Origin: Actinomycetales bacterium Actino_02
GTDB lineage: Bacteria; Actinomycetota; Actinomycetes; Propionibacteriales; Propionibacteriaceae
Direction of reading: 5' to 3'
Length of the DNA: 64,000 nucleotides
Assembly (NCBI GenBank): GCA_001603275.1
Contig: LUYM01000023.1
Coordinates: forward strand, 62,001-126,000
Positions 46,851 through 54,749 of the stretch are shown here, in pieces. Position numbers and translations under genes: made by a program. The notes under the pieces are model-generated. The model was not told where the DNA came from, did not search any database, and was given only the letters and a program-made list of their open reading frames with translations. Each line of letters opens with the position of its first letter. Position 1 is the first letter of the stretch.

Positions 46851-48869
46851 CTAGCTCGAGCCGAGCGACGCACGGCCTCGGGGCGTGACCAGGAATGCCA
46901 CCAGGTAGATGCACGCGACCAGGATCAGCAGATTGCGGTAGCCGGTCAGCAGTCCGAGGTACTCCAGGCAGCCGCCCAGCATCGCACCCAGCAGATTGAG
47001 CCCGAAAGCTGACTGGGAGTCGTCGGAGGCCGCGAACCTCTTGGAGAAGGCGACGTTGGCCAGGTAGATCGGGATAAAGGCGAGCAGAACAGCCACGATC
47101 AATCGTGGAACCACAGGCAGGGTCAGCAGCCACGCGGGTTCGACGAAGAAGGTCACGGCGAGGGAGGCCACGATGCCGCCGAAGACGACCGGCAGTGGTG
47201 GTGTCTTGAATCGTCTGGTCGTCTCGACAGCTGCCAGCACGATGAGCAGGACGCCGGCGAAGACGAGGGCATTCACCAGCCAGGTGGTGCCGAACAGCAG
47301 CGCGAAGGTCGCGATGTTCTTTGTCTCCAGCAGCATGAAGGCGGCGCCCATGAAGAACAGGTCCGCATAGGGACGCATCGCGCGCAGCGGCCCACCCAGA
47401 GCCCGGACCGCGATCAGCGAGATCAGCAGGATGCCGCCCAGGGTCCACAGGTAGATGGCCGGGATCGGACCGCCCTGGTAGTAGAGGAACGGACGATCAT
47501 CGCTGGCCGGGGCGATCACCGCGCCGGCTGGGACGTAGCTGCTCCCGCAGGTCTGGTTGGCCTCGTTCAGTGCGGCCGTGATCACGGCCTGGTTATCGCC
47601 GGGTAGATCGACGCAGGGCTGATGGGCGAAGGCCGTCTGTACGGTGCCGGCCAGCCGGTCGATCAGCCAATCCTCGCGATAGTAGTTGTACATGGCGAAG
47701 GCGCCCTGATCGGTCAGGTGCGCCCGGGCGGCCGTGATCGCTTCCTGAGTGAAAAGGAAGCTCTCCAGGCGGATCTGGGACGCGCCGGTAACCAGGGCCA
47801 GCGAGTCCGGCAGTGCGAACAGAATCAAGTCGTACTTGCTCGAGGTGCTCTCCAGAAAGGCGCGTCCATCGTTGACGTAGCGGGTGACCCGCGGGTCGCT
47901 GTACGGGTGGTCGGGGTTTCGCTCGGCACCCAGTTGCATGATCCGCGGGTCGATGTCCACCGCGTCGATGTGCTTGGCTCCCTTGGACAGTGCGATCGCG
48001 ACGTCCGAACCGGAGCCGGCCCCGATGATCAGGACGTTGTTCAGCGGATTGCCGGGGGTGCGCTGATAGGGCAGCCCGTACTGCGGCTCCTCAATGAGCC
48101 GCTGAGCTGCGGCGCGCATGATCTGGTGCGGCACGCCATTCACGGAGATGTCGGTGAGTGGCACTCCCGCGTAGGTCTGCTCGTGAGTCTGGATCTTGTA
48201 GTACGGCGACCAGGAGACGCCCGGCGCGAACGACTCGACCAACAGCACGGTCACGGTGGCCAGACCCGCTACAGCAGTCAGCAGTCGGTTCTTGGGAACG
48301 CAGAGCACCGAGAAGGCGGCCGCGACCAGCACTCCCCACACCACCGAGGGTGCCTGGAGGAAGGACAGCAGTGTGAAAGAGGTGATGCCGATCAAGGAGC
48401 CGACCAGGTCCCACCGGTAGGCGGTGAGCGGGCTGAGCTCGGCGAAGCAGCGGCCAACCACCTCGGCAGGGCCGGCCAAAGCTGCGGCCACGAACACGAA
48501 GATCAGCGGCAGGGCCAGCCAGGCGGGCGGGCCGGTGGTGCTCAGCGAAGTGAAGTAGATGATCTGATCGCCGGCGCGGTCAATGGTGACCGGCGCTGCC
48601 AGGGTGGCGATCACCAGCACGGCCAGGATGAGCGGTGCGGCCGGCAGGATCGACCAGGACTTCCGGGCGATCAGGAAGCCCAGGCCGACGCCAAGGAAGG
48701 AACCGAGGAGGACGAAGTTCGAGAAATAGCTCAGGTGGACGACATTGGATCCCAGCCAGCGGATCAGCGACAGCTCCAGGAACAGCATCAGCGTGCTGCC
48801 CAGGACCAATCTGCGGATCAGTGCCGGGTCCGGATGTTCCGGCGCACTGACCGCCTCAGCGCTGGACAT
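46851..48869 (-). CDS. Membrane-embedded spermidine-synthase-like protein
   Basis: 672 residues. N-terminal block of about seven spans (20-220), a soluble SpeE-like methyltransferase-fold domain (about 225-455) and a C-terminal block of about seven spans (470-660). The fold is visible in VLIIGAGSGSDVAIALSKGA and IDAVDIDPRIMQLG. At the catalytic region the protein reads LILFALPDS where polyamine synthases have an Asp-rich VDSTDP, and the YxxE polyamine motif was not found, so polyamine synthesis is doubtful. GGAG lies 7 nt before the ATG. Not in an evident operon. Confidence 0.8.
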   Translation of the reverse strand: MSSAEAVSAPEHPDPALIRRLVLGSTLMLFLELSLIRWLGSNVVHLSYFSNFVLLGSFLGVGLGFLIARKSWSILPAAPLILAVLVIATLAAPVTIDRAGDQIIYFTSLSTTGPPAWLALPLIFVFVAAALAGPAEVVGRCFAELSPLTAYRWDLVGSLIGITSFTLLSFLQAPSVVWGVLVAAAFSVLCVPKNRLLTAVAGLATVTVLLVESFAPGVSWSPYYKIQTHEQTYAGVPLTDISVNGVPHQIMRAAAQRLIEEPQYGLPYQRTPGNPLNNVLIIGAGSGSDVAIALSKGAKHIDAVDIDPRIMQLGAERNPDHPYSDPRVTRYVNDGRAFLESTSSKYDLILFALPDSLALVTGASQIRLESFLFTQEAITAARAHLTDQGAFAMYNYYREDWLIDRLAGTVQTAFAHQPCVDLPGDNQAVITAALNEANQTCGSSYVPAGAVIAPASDDRPFLYYQGGPIPAIYLWTLGGILLISLIAVRALGGPLRAMRPYADLFFMGAAFMLLETKNIATFALLFGTTWLVNALVFAGVLLIVLAAVETTRRFKTPPLPVVFGGIVASLAVTFFVEPAWLLTLPVVPRLIVAVLLAFIPIYLANVAFSKRFAASDDSQSAFGLNLLGAMLGGCLEYLGLLTGYRNLLILVACIYLVAFLVTPRGRASLGSS

Positions 48870-48942
48870 CGAGCATCTCCGCCGTGGGGCAGCTCAGAAC
48901 CACCATCGTGTCTCTCCTGCGAGCTCGTCCGGGCACGCCTCG

Positions 48943-48974
48943 CGCGCACCACACGGCGATCATCGCGCACCACA
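48943..48974. repeat. 11-bp direct repeat with 21-bp period
   Basis: CGCGCACCACA at 48943-48953 and 48964-48974, that is, two helical turns apart on one DNA face. It lies 74-105 bp upstream of the spermidine-synthase-like gene, in the gap that also holds the serA hairpin. Confidence 0.4.
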
Positions 48975-49014
48975 GGCCGCGCACTGGACAGGCTCGCGAA
49001 ACCGGAGCCGGTCA

Positions 49015-49047
49015 GTTCCCGGACAGCCTCATTGGCTGTCCGGGAAC
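49015..49047 (-). terminator. Terminator hairpin after serA
   Basis: A perfect 14-bp stem (49015-49028 with 49034-49047; arm GTTCCCGGACAGCC) and a 5-nt loop, starting 5 nt after the serA stop. No T tract, as is common in high-GC actinobacteria. Confidence 0.65.
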
Positions 49048-49052
49048 CCGAC

Positions 49053-50222
49053 TCAGATCAGTCGTGCGGAGAGCACTCCCGAGATCGAGCGGATCTGATC
49101 CAGTAGGGAGTCGGGCACAACGCCCTCGACGTCGACCAAGGTGTAGGCCAACTCGCCGCGGGACTTGTTGAGCAGGTCGGCGATGTTGAGGCCGCTGCCG
49201 GCGACCAGGGTGGAGATCTGGCCGACCATGTTGGGCACATTGCTGTTCGCGATGGCGATCCGGCTGGTGCCCTCCGAGCGGGGCAGTTCGGCGTCCGGGA
49301 AGTTCACCGAGTTCTTGATGGTGCCGCTCTCCAGGTAGTTGCGCAGCTCCTCTGCGGCCATGTAGGCGCAGTTCTCTTCGGCCTCATTGGTGGAAGCGCC
49401 GAGGTGAGGCAGCGTCACCACGTGATCGTGCTTGTTCAGCTCGGGGGTCGGGAAGTCGCAGACGTAGCCGCGCAAGGCGCCGGCCTCGAGGGCGGCCACC
49501 ACCGCTTCCTGATCGACGATCGGCCCGCGGGAGAAGTTGACCAGTACCGAGGACTTGCGCATCAGGGCGAGCTTGTCCGCCCCGATCAGGCCTCGGGTGC
49601 CGTCCACCAGCGGCACGTGCACGGTGACGATGTCGGCCCGCTTGAGCAGCGAGTCGAGGTTGGTCACGTGTTCGACCGACGAGGACAGCTTCCAGGCGTG
49701 CTCGACAGTCACACCGGGGTCGTAGCCGAGCACCTTCATGCCCAGGCCCACGGCGGCGTTGGCAACCTCGACACCGATCGCACCCAGGCCGATCACGCCG
49801 AGGGTGCGGCCCGGAAGCTCGAAGCCGACAAATGCCTTCTTGCCGGACTCCACGGCCTTGTCCATGCTGGCCGCATCGCCGTCCAACCGATGCGCGAAAG
49901 CCGCAGCCGGAATGATGTTGCGGGCAGCCAGGAACAGTGCAGCCACCACAAGTTCCTTGACGGCATTGGCGTTGGCGCCCGGGGTGTTGAACACCGGAAT
50001 GCCGCGCGCGCTGTACTCGGGGATCGGAATGTTGTTGGTGCCGGCGCCGGCCCGGGCCACGGCCAGCACGGAGTCGGGGATCTCCACCCCGTGCAGGCTG
50101 GCCGAGCGCAGCAGCAGGGCGTCCGGGTTCTCCAGATCGTTGCCGATCTCGTAGTCAGCCTCCGGCAGCCGGTTCAGGCCGACCTTGCTGATGGCGTTGA
50201 GGGTCTTGATCTTGTAGGTCAT
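49053..50222 (-). CDS. serA: D-3-phosphoglycerate dehydrogenase, short form
   Basis: 389 residues. First step of serine synthesis, NAD-dependent oxidation of 3-phosphoglycerate. NAD-binding GLGAIG at 145-150, the catalytic LPHLGASTNEAEENC segment and a C-terminal ACT domain (about 320-389). It lacks the about 130-residue ASB domain of mycobacterial SerA (about 528 residues). The N-terminus (YKIKTLNAISKVGL) resembles Firmicute/Bacteroidetes-type enzymes. The start is ATG 50222, 5 nt after the serC stop; upstream frame is shadow. Confidence 0.93.
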   Translation of the reverse strand: MTYKIKTLNAISKVGLNRLPEADYEIGNDLENPDALLLRSASLHGVEIPDSVLAVARAGAGTNNIPIPEYSARGIPVFNTPGANANAVKELVVAALFLAARNIIPAAAFAHRLDGDAASMDKAVESGKKAFVGFELPGRTLGVIGLGAIGVEVANAAVGLGMKVLGYDPGVTVEHAWKLSSSVEHVTNLDSLLKRADIVTVHVPLVDGTRGLIGADKLALMRKSSVLVNFSRGPIVDQEAVVAALEAGALRGYVCDFPTPELNKHDHVVTLPHLGASTNEAEENCAYMAAEELRNYLESGTIKNSVNFPDAELPRSEGTSRIAIANSNVPNMVGQISTLVAGSGLNIADLLNKSRGELAYTLVDVEGVVPDSLLDQIRSISGVLSARLI

Positions 50223-50227
50223 CTGAT

Positions 50228-51310
50228 TCACCCGTTGCGGCGTTCGAAGTCGGTCATGAAGTCGATCAGCGCCTGCACGCCTTCCAGCGGCATGGCGTTG
50301 TAGATGCTGGCCCGCATGCCACCGACGCTGCGGTGTCCGGCCAGGTTGGTCAGTCCGGCCGCAGTCGCCTCGGCCACGAAGGTCTTGTCGAGTTCGTCCT
50401 TGGCCTGCCGGAAGGGGACGTTCATCCAGGAGCGGGAGTCGGTGGCCACCGGGTTGGAGTAGTAACCCGAGCCGTCGATGAAGCCGTACAGGGCCTCGGC
50501 CTTCGCTCGGTTGCGGTCGGCCATGGCGGTCAGCCCGCCGGCGTCCTTGACCCACTGGAGGATCTTGCCGAGCAGGTACACCCCGAAGGTGGGCGGCGTG
50601 TTCAGCATCGAGTCGGCGGCGGCCATGGCCGAGTAGTTCCAGACCGAGGGAGTGTTCGGACGCGCCTTGTCGAGCAGATCGTCGCGAACGATCACCACAC
50701 ACAATCCGGAGGGGCCCATGTTCTTCTGGGCGCCGGCGTAGATCAGACCGTAGCGGCTGACGTCGATGGGCCGGGACAGAATCGTCGAGCTCATGTCGGC
50801 CACCAGCGGCACGGCACCGGCGTCAGGGACGTAGCCGAACTCGACGCCGCCGATGGTCTCGTTCGGCGTGTAGTGCAGGTAGGCGGCGTCTGGGTGCACC
50901 TCGAAGCTGCCAGCAGCCGGGGTGTCGGTGTACTTCGAGGCTGCCTGGTCGGCGAGCACCGAGACTTCCAGACCCTGCCGCTTGGCGGCGCTGATCGCCT
51001 TGGCCGACCACTGGCCGGTGTTCAGGAAATCGACCCGGTCGCCGGCTGCAGTGAGATTGAAAGGAATCGCGTCGAACTGTCCCGATGCCCCTCCCTGGAG
51101 GAACAGCACCTTGTAGTTGTCGGGGATTTCCATGACCTCGCGCAGCAGGGCCTCAGCCTCCGCGGCACAGGCGACGAAGTCCTTGCCGCGGTGGGAGACC
51201 TCGAGCACAGACATGCCACTTCCGCGCCAATCAGACAGCTCGGAGGCAGCTGCCTCTAGGACCTCGAAGGGGAGCATTGCCGGACCGGAGGAGAAGTTGT
51301 GTACGCGCAT
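50228..51310 (-). CDS. serC: Phosphoserine aminotransferase
   Basis: 360 residues. Makes phosphoserine from 3-phosphohydroxypyruvate. N-terminus HNFSSGPAMLPFEVLE and PLP lysine in YAGAQKNMGPSG mark the E. coli/Bacillus type, unlike the mycobacterial SerC type. ATG 51310 has CACAAT 6 nt upstream and no Shine-Dalgarno sequence; the GTG six bases further is less likely. It forms an operon with serA, so the first two serine steps are made together. Confidence 0.95.
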   Translation of the reverse strand: MRVHNFSSGPAMLPFEVLEAAASELSDWRGSGMSVLEVSHRGKDFVACAAEAEALLREVMEIPDNYKVLFLQGGASGQFDAIPFNLTAAGDRVDFLNTGQWSAKAISAAKRQGLEVSVLADQAASKYTDTPAAGSFEVHPDAAYLHYTPNETIGGVEFGYVPDAGAVPLVADMSSTILSRPIDVSRYGLIYAGAQKNMGPSGLCVVIVRDDLLDKARPNTPSVWNYSAMAAADSMLNTPPTFGVYLLGKILQWVKDAGGLTAMADRNRAKAEALYGFIDGSGYYSNPVATDSRSWMNVPFRQAKDELDKTFVAEATAAGLTNLAGHRSVGGMRASIYNAMPLEGVQALIDFMTDFERRNG

Positions 51311-51316
51311 GTTCAC

Positions 51317-51337
51317 ATTGTGTCAGTTGGATGACAC
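51317..51337 (-). promoter_or_regulatory. Candidate leaderless promoter and operator of serC
   Basis: Minus-strand CACAAT (51317-51322) lies 6 nt before the ATG. It overlaps an inverted repeat GTGTCA-N6-TGACAC (51320-51337), which would place a bound repressor across the -10. Confidence 0.45.
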
Positions 51338-51360
51338 GGGCCTCCGCGCAACCGGCATCT

Positions 51361-51378
51361 GTGGACGCTATCGTCCAC
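51361..51378 (-). terminator. Hairpin after the small ORF
   Basis: GTGGACG-CTAT-CGTCCAC, a perfect 7-bp stem with 4-nt loop, 10 nt after the stop of the 48-residue ORF. No T tract. Confidence 0.4.
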
Positions 51379-51388
51379 CGGCGTCGAC

Positions 51389-51535
51389 TCAGCGATCAGT
51401 GCGCGCCACCACCGGGGCCGGGGCGACTCGAGGGCTTACGGGCGAGGTTCGGGGTGCCTTGCCGGCGGCCGCGCGGGCGCGATGGGCCGCGTCTCGATCA
51501 CGGCGCATCGCGATGACGAAGTTGTCGATGTTCAT
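51389..51535 (-). CDS. Putative 48-residue basic protein
   Basis: Starts MNIDNFVIAMRRDRDAAHRA; the rest is rich in Ala, Arg and Pro. It would be strongly cationic with a short amphipathic N-terminal helix. Support for coding is contextual: AAGGAG lies 10 nt before the ATG, a hairpin follows the stop, and a TAGATT hexamer lies about 115 nt upstream (51649-51654). No family recognised. It could instead be a non-coding or leader RNA. Confidence 0.42.
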   Translation of the reverse strand: MNIDNFVIAMRRDRDAAHRARAAAGKAPRTSPVSPRVAPAPVVARTDR

Positions 51536-51571
51536 TTTGGGGGGTCTCCTTCGGCTCCATCGTTTGTTGGC

Positions 51572-51600
51572 CGGTCCCCTGGACATGGGGGGAGGGACCG
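51572..51600 (-). other. Structured leader upstream of the small ORF
   Basis: CGGTCCC (51572-51578) pairs with GGGACCG (51594-51600), with an inner G-rich strand able to pair alternatively. It lies in the presumed 5' leader of the 48-residue ORF. The remaining 51601-51787 holds only the presumed promoters of this unit and of the response regulator. Confidence 0.3.
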
Positions 51601-51787
51601 ACCGGCGATGAAAGGCGGTTCCGAGGGCTTTCGTTGTCCGTTGCGGTGAATCTAGCCCTGCGGGAGGAGCGACGAAGCGGTGTTGAGGGGCTAGCCTCAC
51701 GCCCGGCTCCGGCGTTGCGGCGCGCCAACCGGGTGAGCCAGGCAGCCCAATGCGAGGATGAGGCCACCCCAGGAAGTGAGGAGAGCC

Positions 51788-52462
51788 ATGCCAGTGCAGG
51801 AGAGCGCGGGCTCACAGCGCCCGCCGGCTGAAGCGCGCCGAGTGCTGGTCGTTGAGGATGAGCCGCTGATCAGATCCTTGGTGATTTCGTTGCTGGAGAG
51901 CGCCGGCTTCGAGTCGGTGGGCGTCGATAATGCCACCGACGCCATCGAGGAGCTGCGTGAGTTCGACCCGGACGCGCTCGTGGTGGATCTGAACCTTGGC
52001 GACGGTCCCGGTGGGGCCGAGGTGCTGGCCTATGCTGATCGAGCCGCGCCATGGTCGGCGCTGGTGGTGCTCACCAATGCCCCCTCGCCGGCGGTGGCCG
52101 GTGTCGCCGGCGAACTCATTCCCAAGCGGGCCGCTTATCTGCACAAGCGCAATCTCGCCGATGCCGGGGTGCTGATCCGGACTCTGGAAGAGGTGCTCAG
52201 CGATGAGGCACCGCGCCGTGATGACGCCTCGCGCAGCGACCCGCTCAGCGGGCTGAGCCGCGACCAGTTGGAGGTACTCCGGCTGATCGCCGCCGGCTTG
52301 TCGAATGCGGAGATCGGGATGCGCCGAGGAACCTCGGCGCATGGGGTCGAGCAGATCGTGCAGCGGTTGATCACCCGGCTGAACATCGAGAAGAGCTCGA
52401 CGACGAACCCGCGCGTGCAGTTGGCCAAGCTCTACTACGCGCACGGTCCCAATCCGACGTGA
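51788..52462 (+). CDS. NarL/FixJ-type response regulator
   Basis: 224 residues. Receiver domain (about 18-145): acidic VVEDEP, phospho-acceptor Asp in DALVVDLNLGDGPGG, Thr in LVVLTNAP and Lys in AYLHKRNL. LuxR-type HTH (about 160-224): LSRDQLEVLRLIAAGLSNAE and VEQIVQRLITRLNI. AGGAGAG precedes ATG 51788; the longer frame begins without a signal. Its stop overlaps the kinase start (GTGA), so this is a co-translated two-component pair. Confidence 0.88.
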   Translation: MPVQESAGSQRPPAEARRVLVVEDEPLIRSLVISLLESAGFESVGVDNATDAIEELREFDPDALVVDLNLGDGPGGAEVLAYADRAAPWSALVVLTNAPSPAVAGVAGELIPKRAAYLHKRNLADAGVLIRTLEEVLSDEAPRRDDASRSDPLSGLSRDQLEVLRLIAAGLSNAEIGMRRGTSAHGVEQIVQRLITRLNIEKSSTTNPRVQLAKLYYAHGPNPT

Positions 52463-54336
52463 GCCAGGTTGTCGCCGCGGGCTGGCTGCGTCCGATTTGG
52501 TCGGAGTGGCGCGAGGCCCTCGGCACTCACCCGGTCTCCTGGTGGGTGGTGCTGCTGCCGTTCTTCTGGTTCCTGGCCAGCGACACGTTTTACGCGCGCC
52601 AGTTGGGCTGGGGGCCGCTGACCTCCTTCGCAATCGGACTGATTGCGCAGGGGACGATGGTCGTCATTCTGCGACTGCTCTTTCGACCGGTTCTGGATCG
52701 GCTTGCCGATGGCACCGGTCGCAAGGTGATCGCGGCGCTGGCCGGCTACGTTCTGGCCGGAGCTATCGAGGGCAGTGTCCTGCTGGTGTTCACTCCCACC
52801 GACGTACCCTTCCTGGCCACCTGGCTGCTGCCGGTGCGGATCGTCAGCGCGGTCAGCTGGTACACGGCCGGCGCCCTGCTCGCCAATCGGATGCTGCGCG
52901 CGCGACGGCAACGGATCGAGTTGAGCACCGAGTACGAGCGGCTCCTGCGAACCCGGGCCCGGACCAGCCAGGCTCTGGCCGAGGCCGATCGCAGCCTGGC
53001 CGAGGTGAGGGCCAGCACCGAGGAGTCGCTCACTGAGATCGGCCGCCGGCTGAACGGGCAACTGGACGCTGCCGCCCTGGACGACCTGACCGAATATGTG
53101 GACTTGGTGGTCTCCCATCAGGTCCGCCCGGTCAGCCACGACCTGGCGCGGATGCCCGATGACCTGCGTGCGCCGGAGGTCGAGCGGCTGTGGCTGGGTT
53201 GGCGCGAGCTCGTCCCGGCCACACTGCGGCGGATTCCGACGGCGCACCCGTTCCAGCCGGTGCTGGTCGCCATCGTCTGCTTGCCGATCACCGTTGCCGG
53301 TCTGTATCTGCCTGAGCCGCACCACATCGACCTGGACTCGCTGGACTCGCTGACGGCCCTGGCGGCACAGCTGCTCTACCTCTTCGCTGCCAACCGACTG
53401 CTCTCCGGCTCGCTGAAGAAGATGCGCAGCCGCACCGCTCTATTGGTGACCACGACGGTGTACCTGGTGCAGTATCTGCTCGGCCTGGCTGGCCTGCTGC
53501 TGATGACCCAGGCAGGGTTCCGTTCCTCGTTGGACCCGTACCTGGTGCCACCGCTGCTGGGCTCGGTGCTGTGTGTGGTCGCTGCGCTCTACGAGCTGCG
53601 CGTGGAAGAGGGGCGGGCAGCACAACGGGTGATTGCGCAGACCGAATGGGATCTGCGCCGGACGCGGCAACGGCTGTGGGCGCAGCGGCGTCGCTTGGCC
53701 CTGGCTCTGCACGGACGCGTGCAGGCGAACCTCACCGCGGCCGGCCTGGTGCTCCGACAGGCCAGAGCCGGCTTGGAGGCCACGGGCGAGCTGGACGCCA
53801 CCCTGATCGATCGGGTGCGCAGCACGCTGGAGCTGGCTGCTCAACTCGACGGCCAACCCTCTCGCACCGTCGAGGAGCGGTTGGCCCTGGTCACCGGCGT
53901 CTGGGCGGGCATCTTGACGGTGGAGCTGCAGATGCGACCAGGAGGCCTGCGGCTGCTGTCGGCCAACGATGACGCGGCGGACGCCTGCGTGGAGGTCCTC
54001 CGCGAGATTCTGCTGAACGCCGTCCGGCACAGTGCAGCCGACCGCGCCCAGGTGGTGGTCGGCGCGGCGGGGCCGGCATTGGTCGGACTTCGGGTACTCG
54101 AAGTCGCTGCCGGGCGCACCCCGGCAGCAGCCGAGTCCGATGGAACCGGGGTTGGCCGCTCGCTGATCGACTCACTGGCCGTCGACTGGGCGGTGATCGA
54201 TGAGCCGCAGCAGCGAGTCACGGTGGCTCTGCTGGCCGGCGGCGTCGGCGGCACCCTACTGGCCGGCGGAACCGGCGGCACCCGTCGGGCCGAGGTTGCG
54301 GCCCGAGTGGCCCGTGACGACAGCCTGCTCGGCTGA
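52459..54336 (+). CDS. Membrane sensor histidine kinase-like protein, partner of the upstream regulator
   Basis: 625 residues with an unusual layout. Membrane block 1 (about 25-145), a cytoplasmic coiled-coil segment (148-250), membrane block 2 (265-380), then a HisKA_3-like helix with H418 ([16 protein letters not shown]) and a HATPase_c domain with N520 ([15 protein letters not shown]) and G-box [11 protein letters not shown] (561-571). The family H-box is normally LHDxxxQ; here it is LHGRVQ. No extracellular sensor domain is evident, so the signal may be sensed in the membrane. The C-terminus carries a tandem duplication. Confidence 0.8.
   Translation: MSQVVAAGWLRPIWSEWREALGTHPVSWWVVLLPFFWFLASDTFYARQLGWGPLTSFAIGLIAQGTMVVILRLLFRPVLDRLADGTGRKVIAALAGYVLAGAIEGSVLLVFTPTDVPFLATWLLPVRIVSAVSWYTAGALLANRMLRARRQRIELSTEYERLLRTRARTSQALAEADRSLAEVRASTEESLTEIGRRLNGQLDAAALDDLTEYVDLVVSHQVRPVSHDLARMPDDLRAPEVERLWLGWRELVPATLRRIPTAHPFQPVLVAIVCLPITVAGLYLPEPHHIDLDSLDSLTALAAQLLYLFAANRLLSGSLKKMRSRTALLVTTTVYLVQYLLGLAGLLLMTQAGFRSSLDPYLVPPLLGSVLCVVAALYELRVEEGRAAQRVIAQTEWDLRRTRQRLWAQRRRLALALHGRVQANLTAAGLVLRQARAGLEATGELDATLIDRVRSTLELAAQLDGQPSRTVEERLALVTGVWAGILTVELQMRPGGLRLLSANDDAADACVEVLREILLNAVRHSAADRAQVVVGAAGPALVGLRVLEVAAGRTPAAAESDGTGVGRSLIDSLAVDWAVIDEPQQRVTVALLAGGVGGTLLAGGTGGTRRAEVAARVARDDSLLG
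54229..54282 (+). repeat. 27-bp tandem duplication at the kinase 3' end
   Basis: Two in-frame copies encoding LLAGGVGGT and LLAGGTGGT (residues 591-608), 23 of 27 bases identical. It adds a Gly-rich tail after the ATPase domain. Confidence 0.7.
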
Positions 54337-54383
54337 GCCGTCCGGGGGGCGTCCGGGGGAGTCAGGGGCGAGGGGGTCCCTGT

Positions 54384-54389
54384 CACAAT
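54384..54389 (+). promoter_or_regulatory. Candidate leaderless -10 element of the hisI-trp operon
   Basis: CACAAT, 6 nt, then GTG 54396. No Shine-Dalgarno sequence, no leader peptide and no attenuator were seen. Confidence 0.45.
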
Positions 54390-54395
54390 GAGCCG

Positions 54396-54749
54396 GTGAC
54401 CACAGCTGATCTTGATCCCACGCTAGCGGCCAGGCTGAAGCGCAATGCTGACGGGCTGGTCCCCGTCGTCGTCCAGGAAGCAACCTCGGGCGCCGTGCTG
54501 ATGTTGGCCTGGATGGACGATGAGGCACTGCGTCGGACGCTGGCCAGTGGCCAGGCGACCTACTGGTCACGCAGTCGACGAAGCTATTGGGTCAAGGGGG
54601 AGACCAGTGGACACCGACAGGCCGTCCGCGAGCTTCGGCTGGACTGTGATGGCGACACGATCCTGATGAAGGTCGACCAGACCGGGCCTGCCTGCCACAC
54701 CGGGACGACAACCTGCTTCGACGCCGACCTGGTCTGGGAGCTGTCGTGA
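54396..54749 (+). CDS. hisI: Phosphoribosyl-AMP cyclohydrolase
   Basis: 117 residues. Third step of histidine synthesis. Motifs: [38 protein letters not shown], and the metal-binding cysteines in LDCDGD and [12 protein letters not shown]. No HisE domain is fused. Start GTG. It overlaps trpE by GTGA, linking histidine and tryptophan genes as in other actinobacteria. Confidence 0.96.
   Translation: MTTADLDPTLAARLKRNADGLVPVVVQEATSGAVLMLAWMDDEALRRTLASGQATYWSRSRRSYWVKGETSGHRQAVRELRLDCDGDTILMKVDQTGPACHTGTTTCFDADLVWELS

Noticed and set aside
46851-48869. Calling this gene speE (spermidine synthase)
   Set aside because: The fold matches, but the polyamine catalytic segment is changed and the domain is embedded between membrane blocks.
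48870-49052. Possible RNA gene in the serA/spermidine-synthase-like gap
   Set aside because: Only the serA hairpin and an 11-bp direct repeat are visible; no cloverleaf or known RNA pattern.
49404-50303. 299-codon plus-strand open frame opposite serA
   Set aside because: Shadow of serA; ends within serC antisense without a plausible start signal.
54337-54395. Possible trp attenuator or T-box before hisI/trpE
   Set aside because: The gap is only 59 nt, has no Trp-codon leader peptide and no alternative hairpins; the promoter seems to abut the hisI start.
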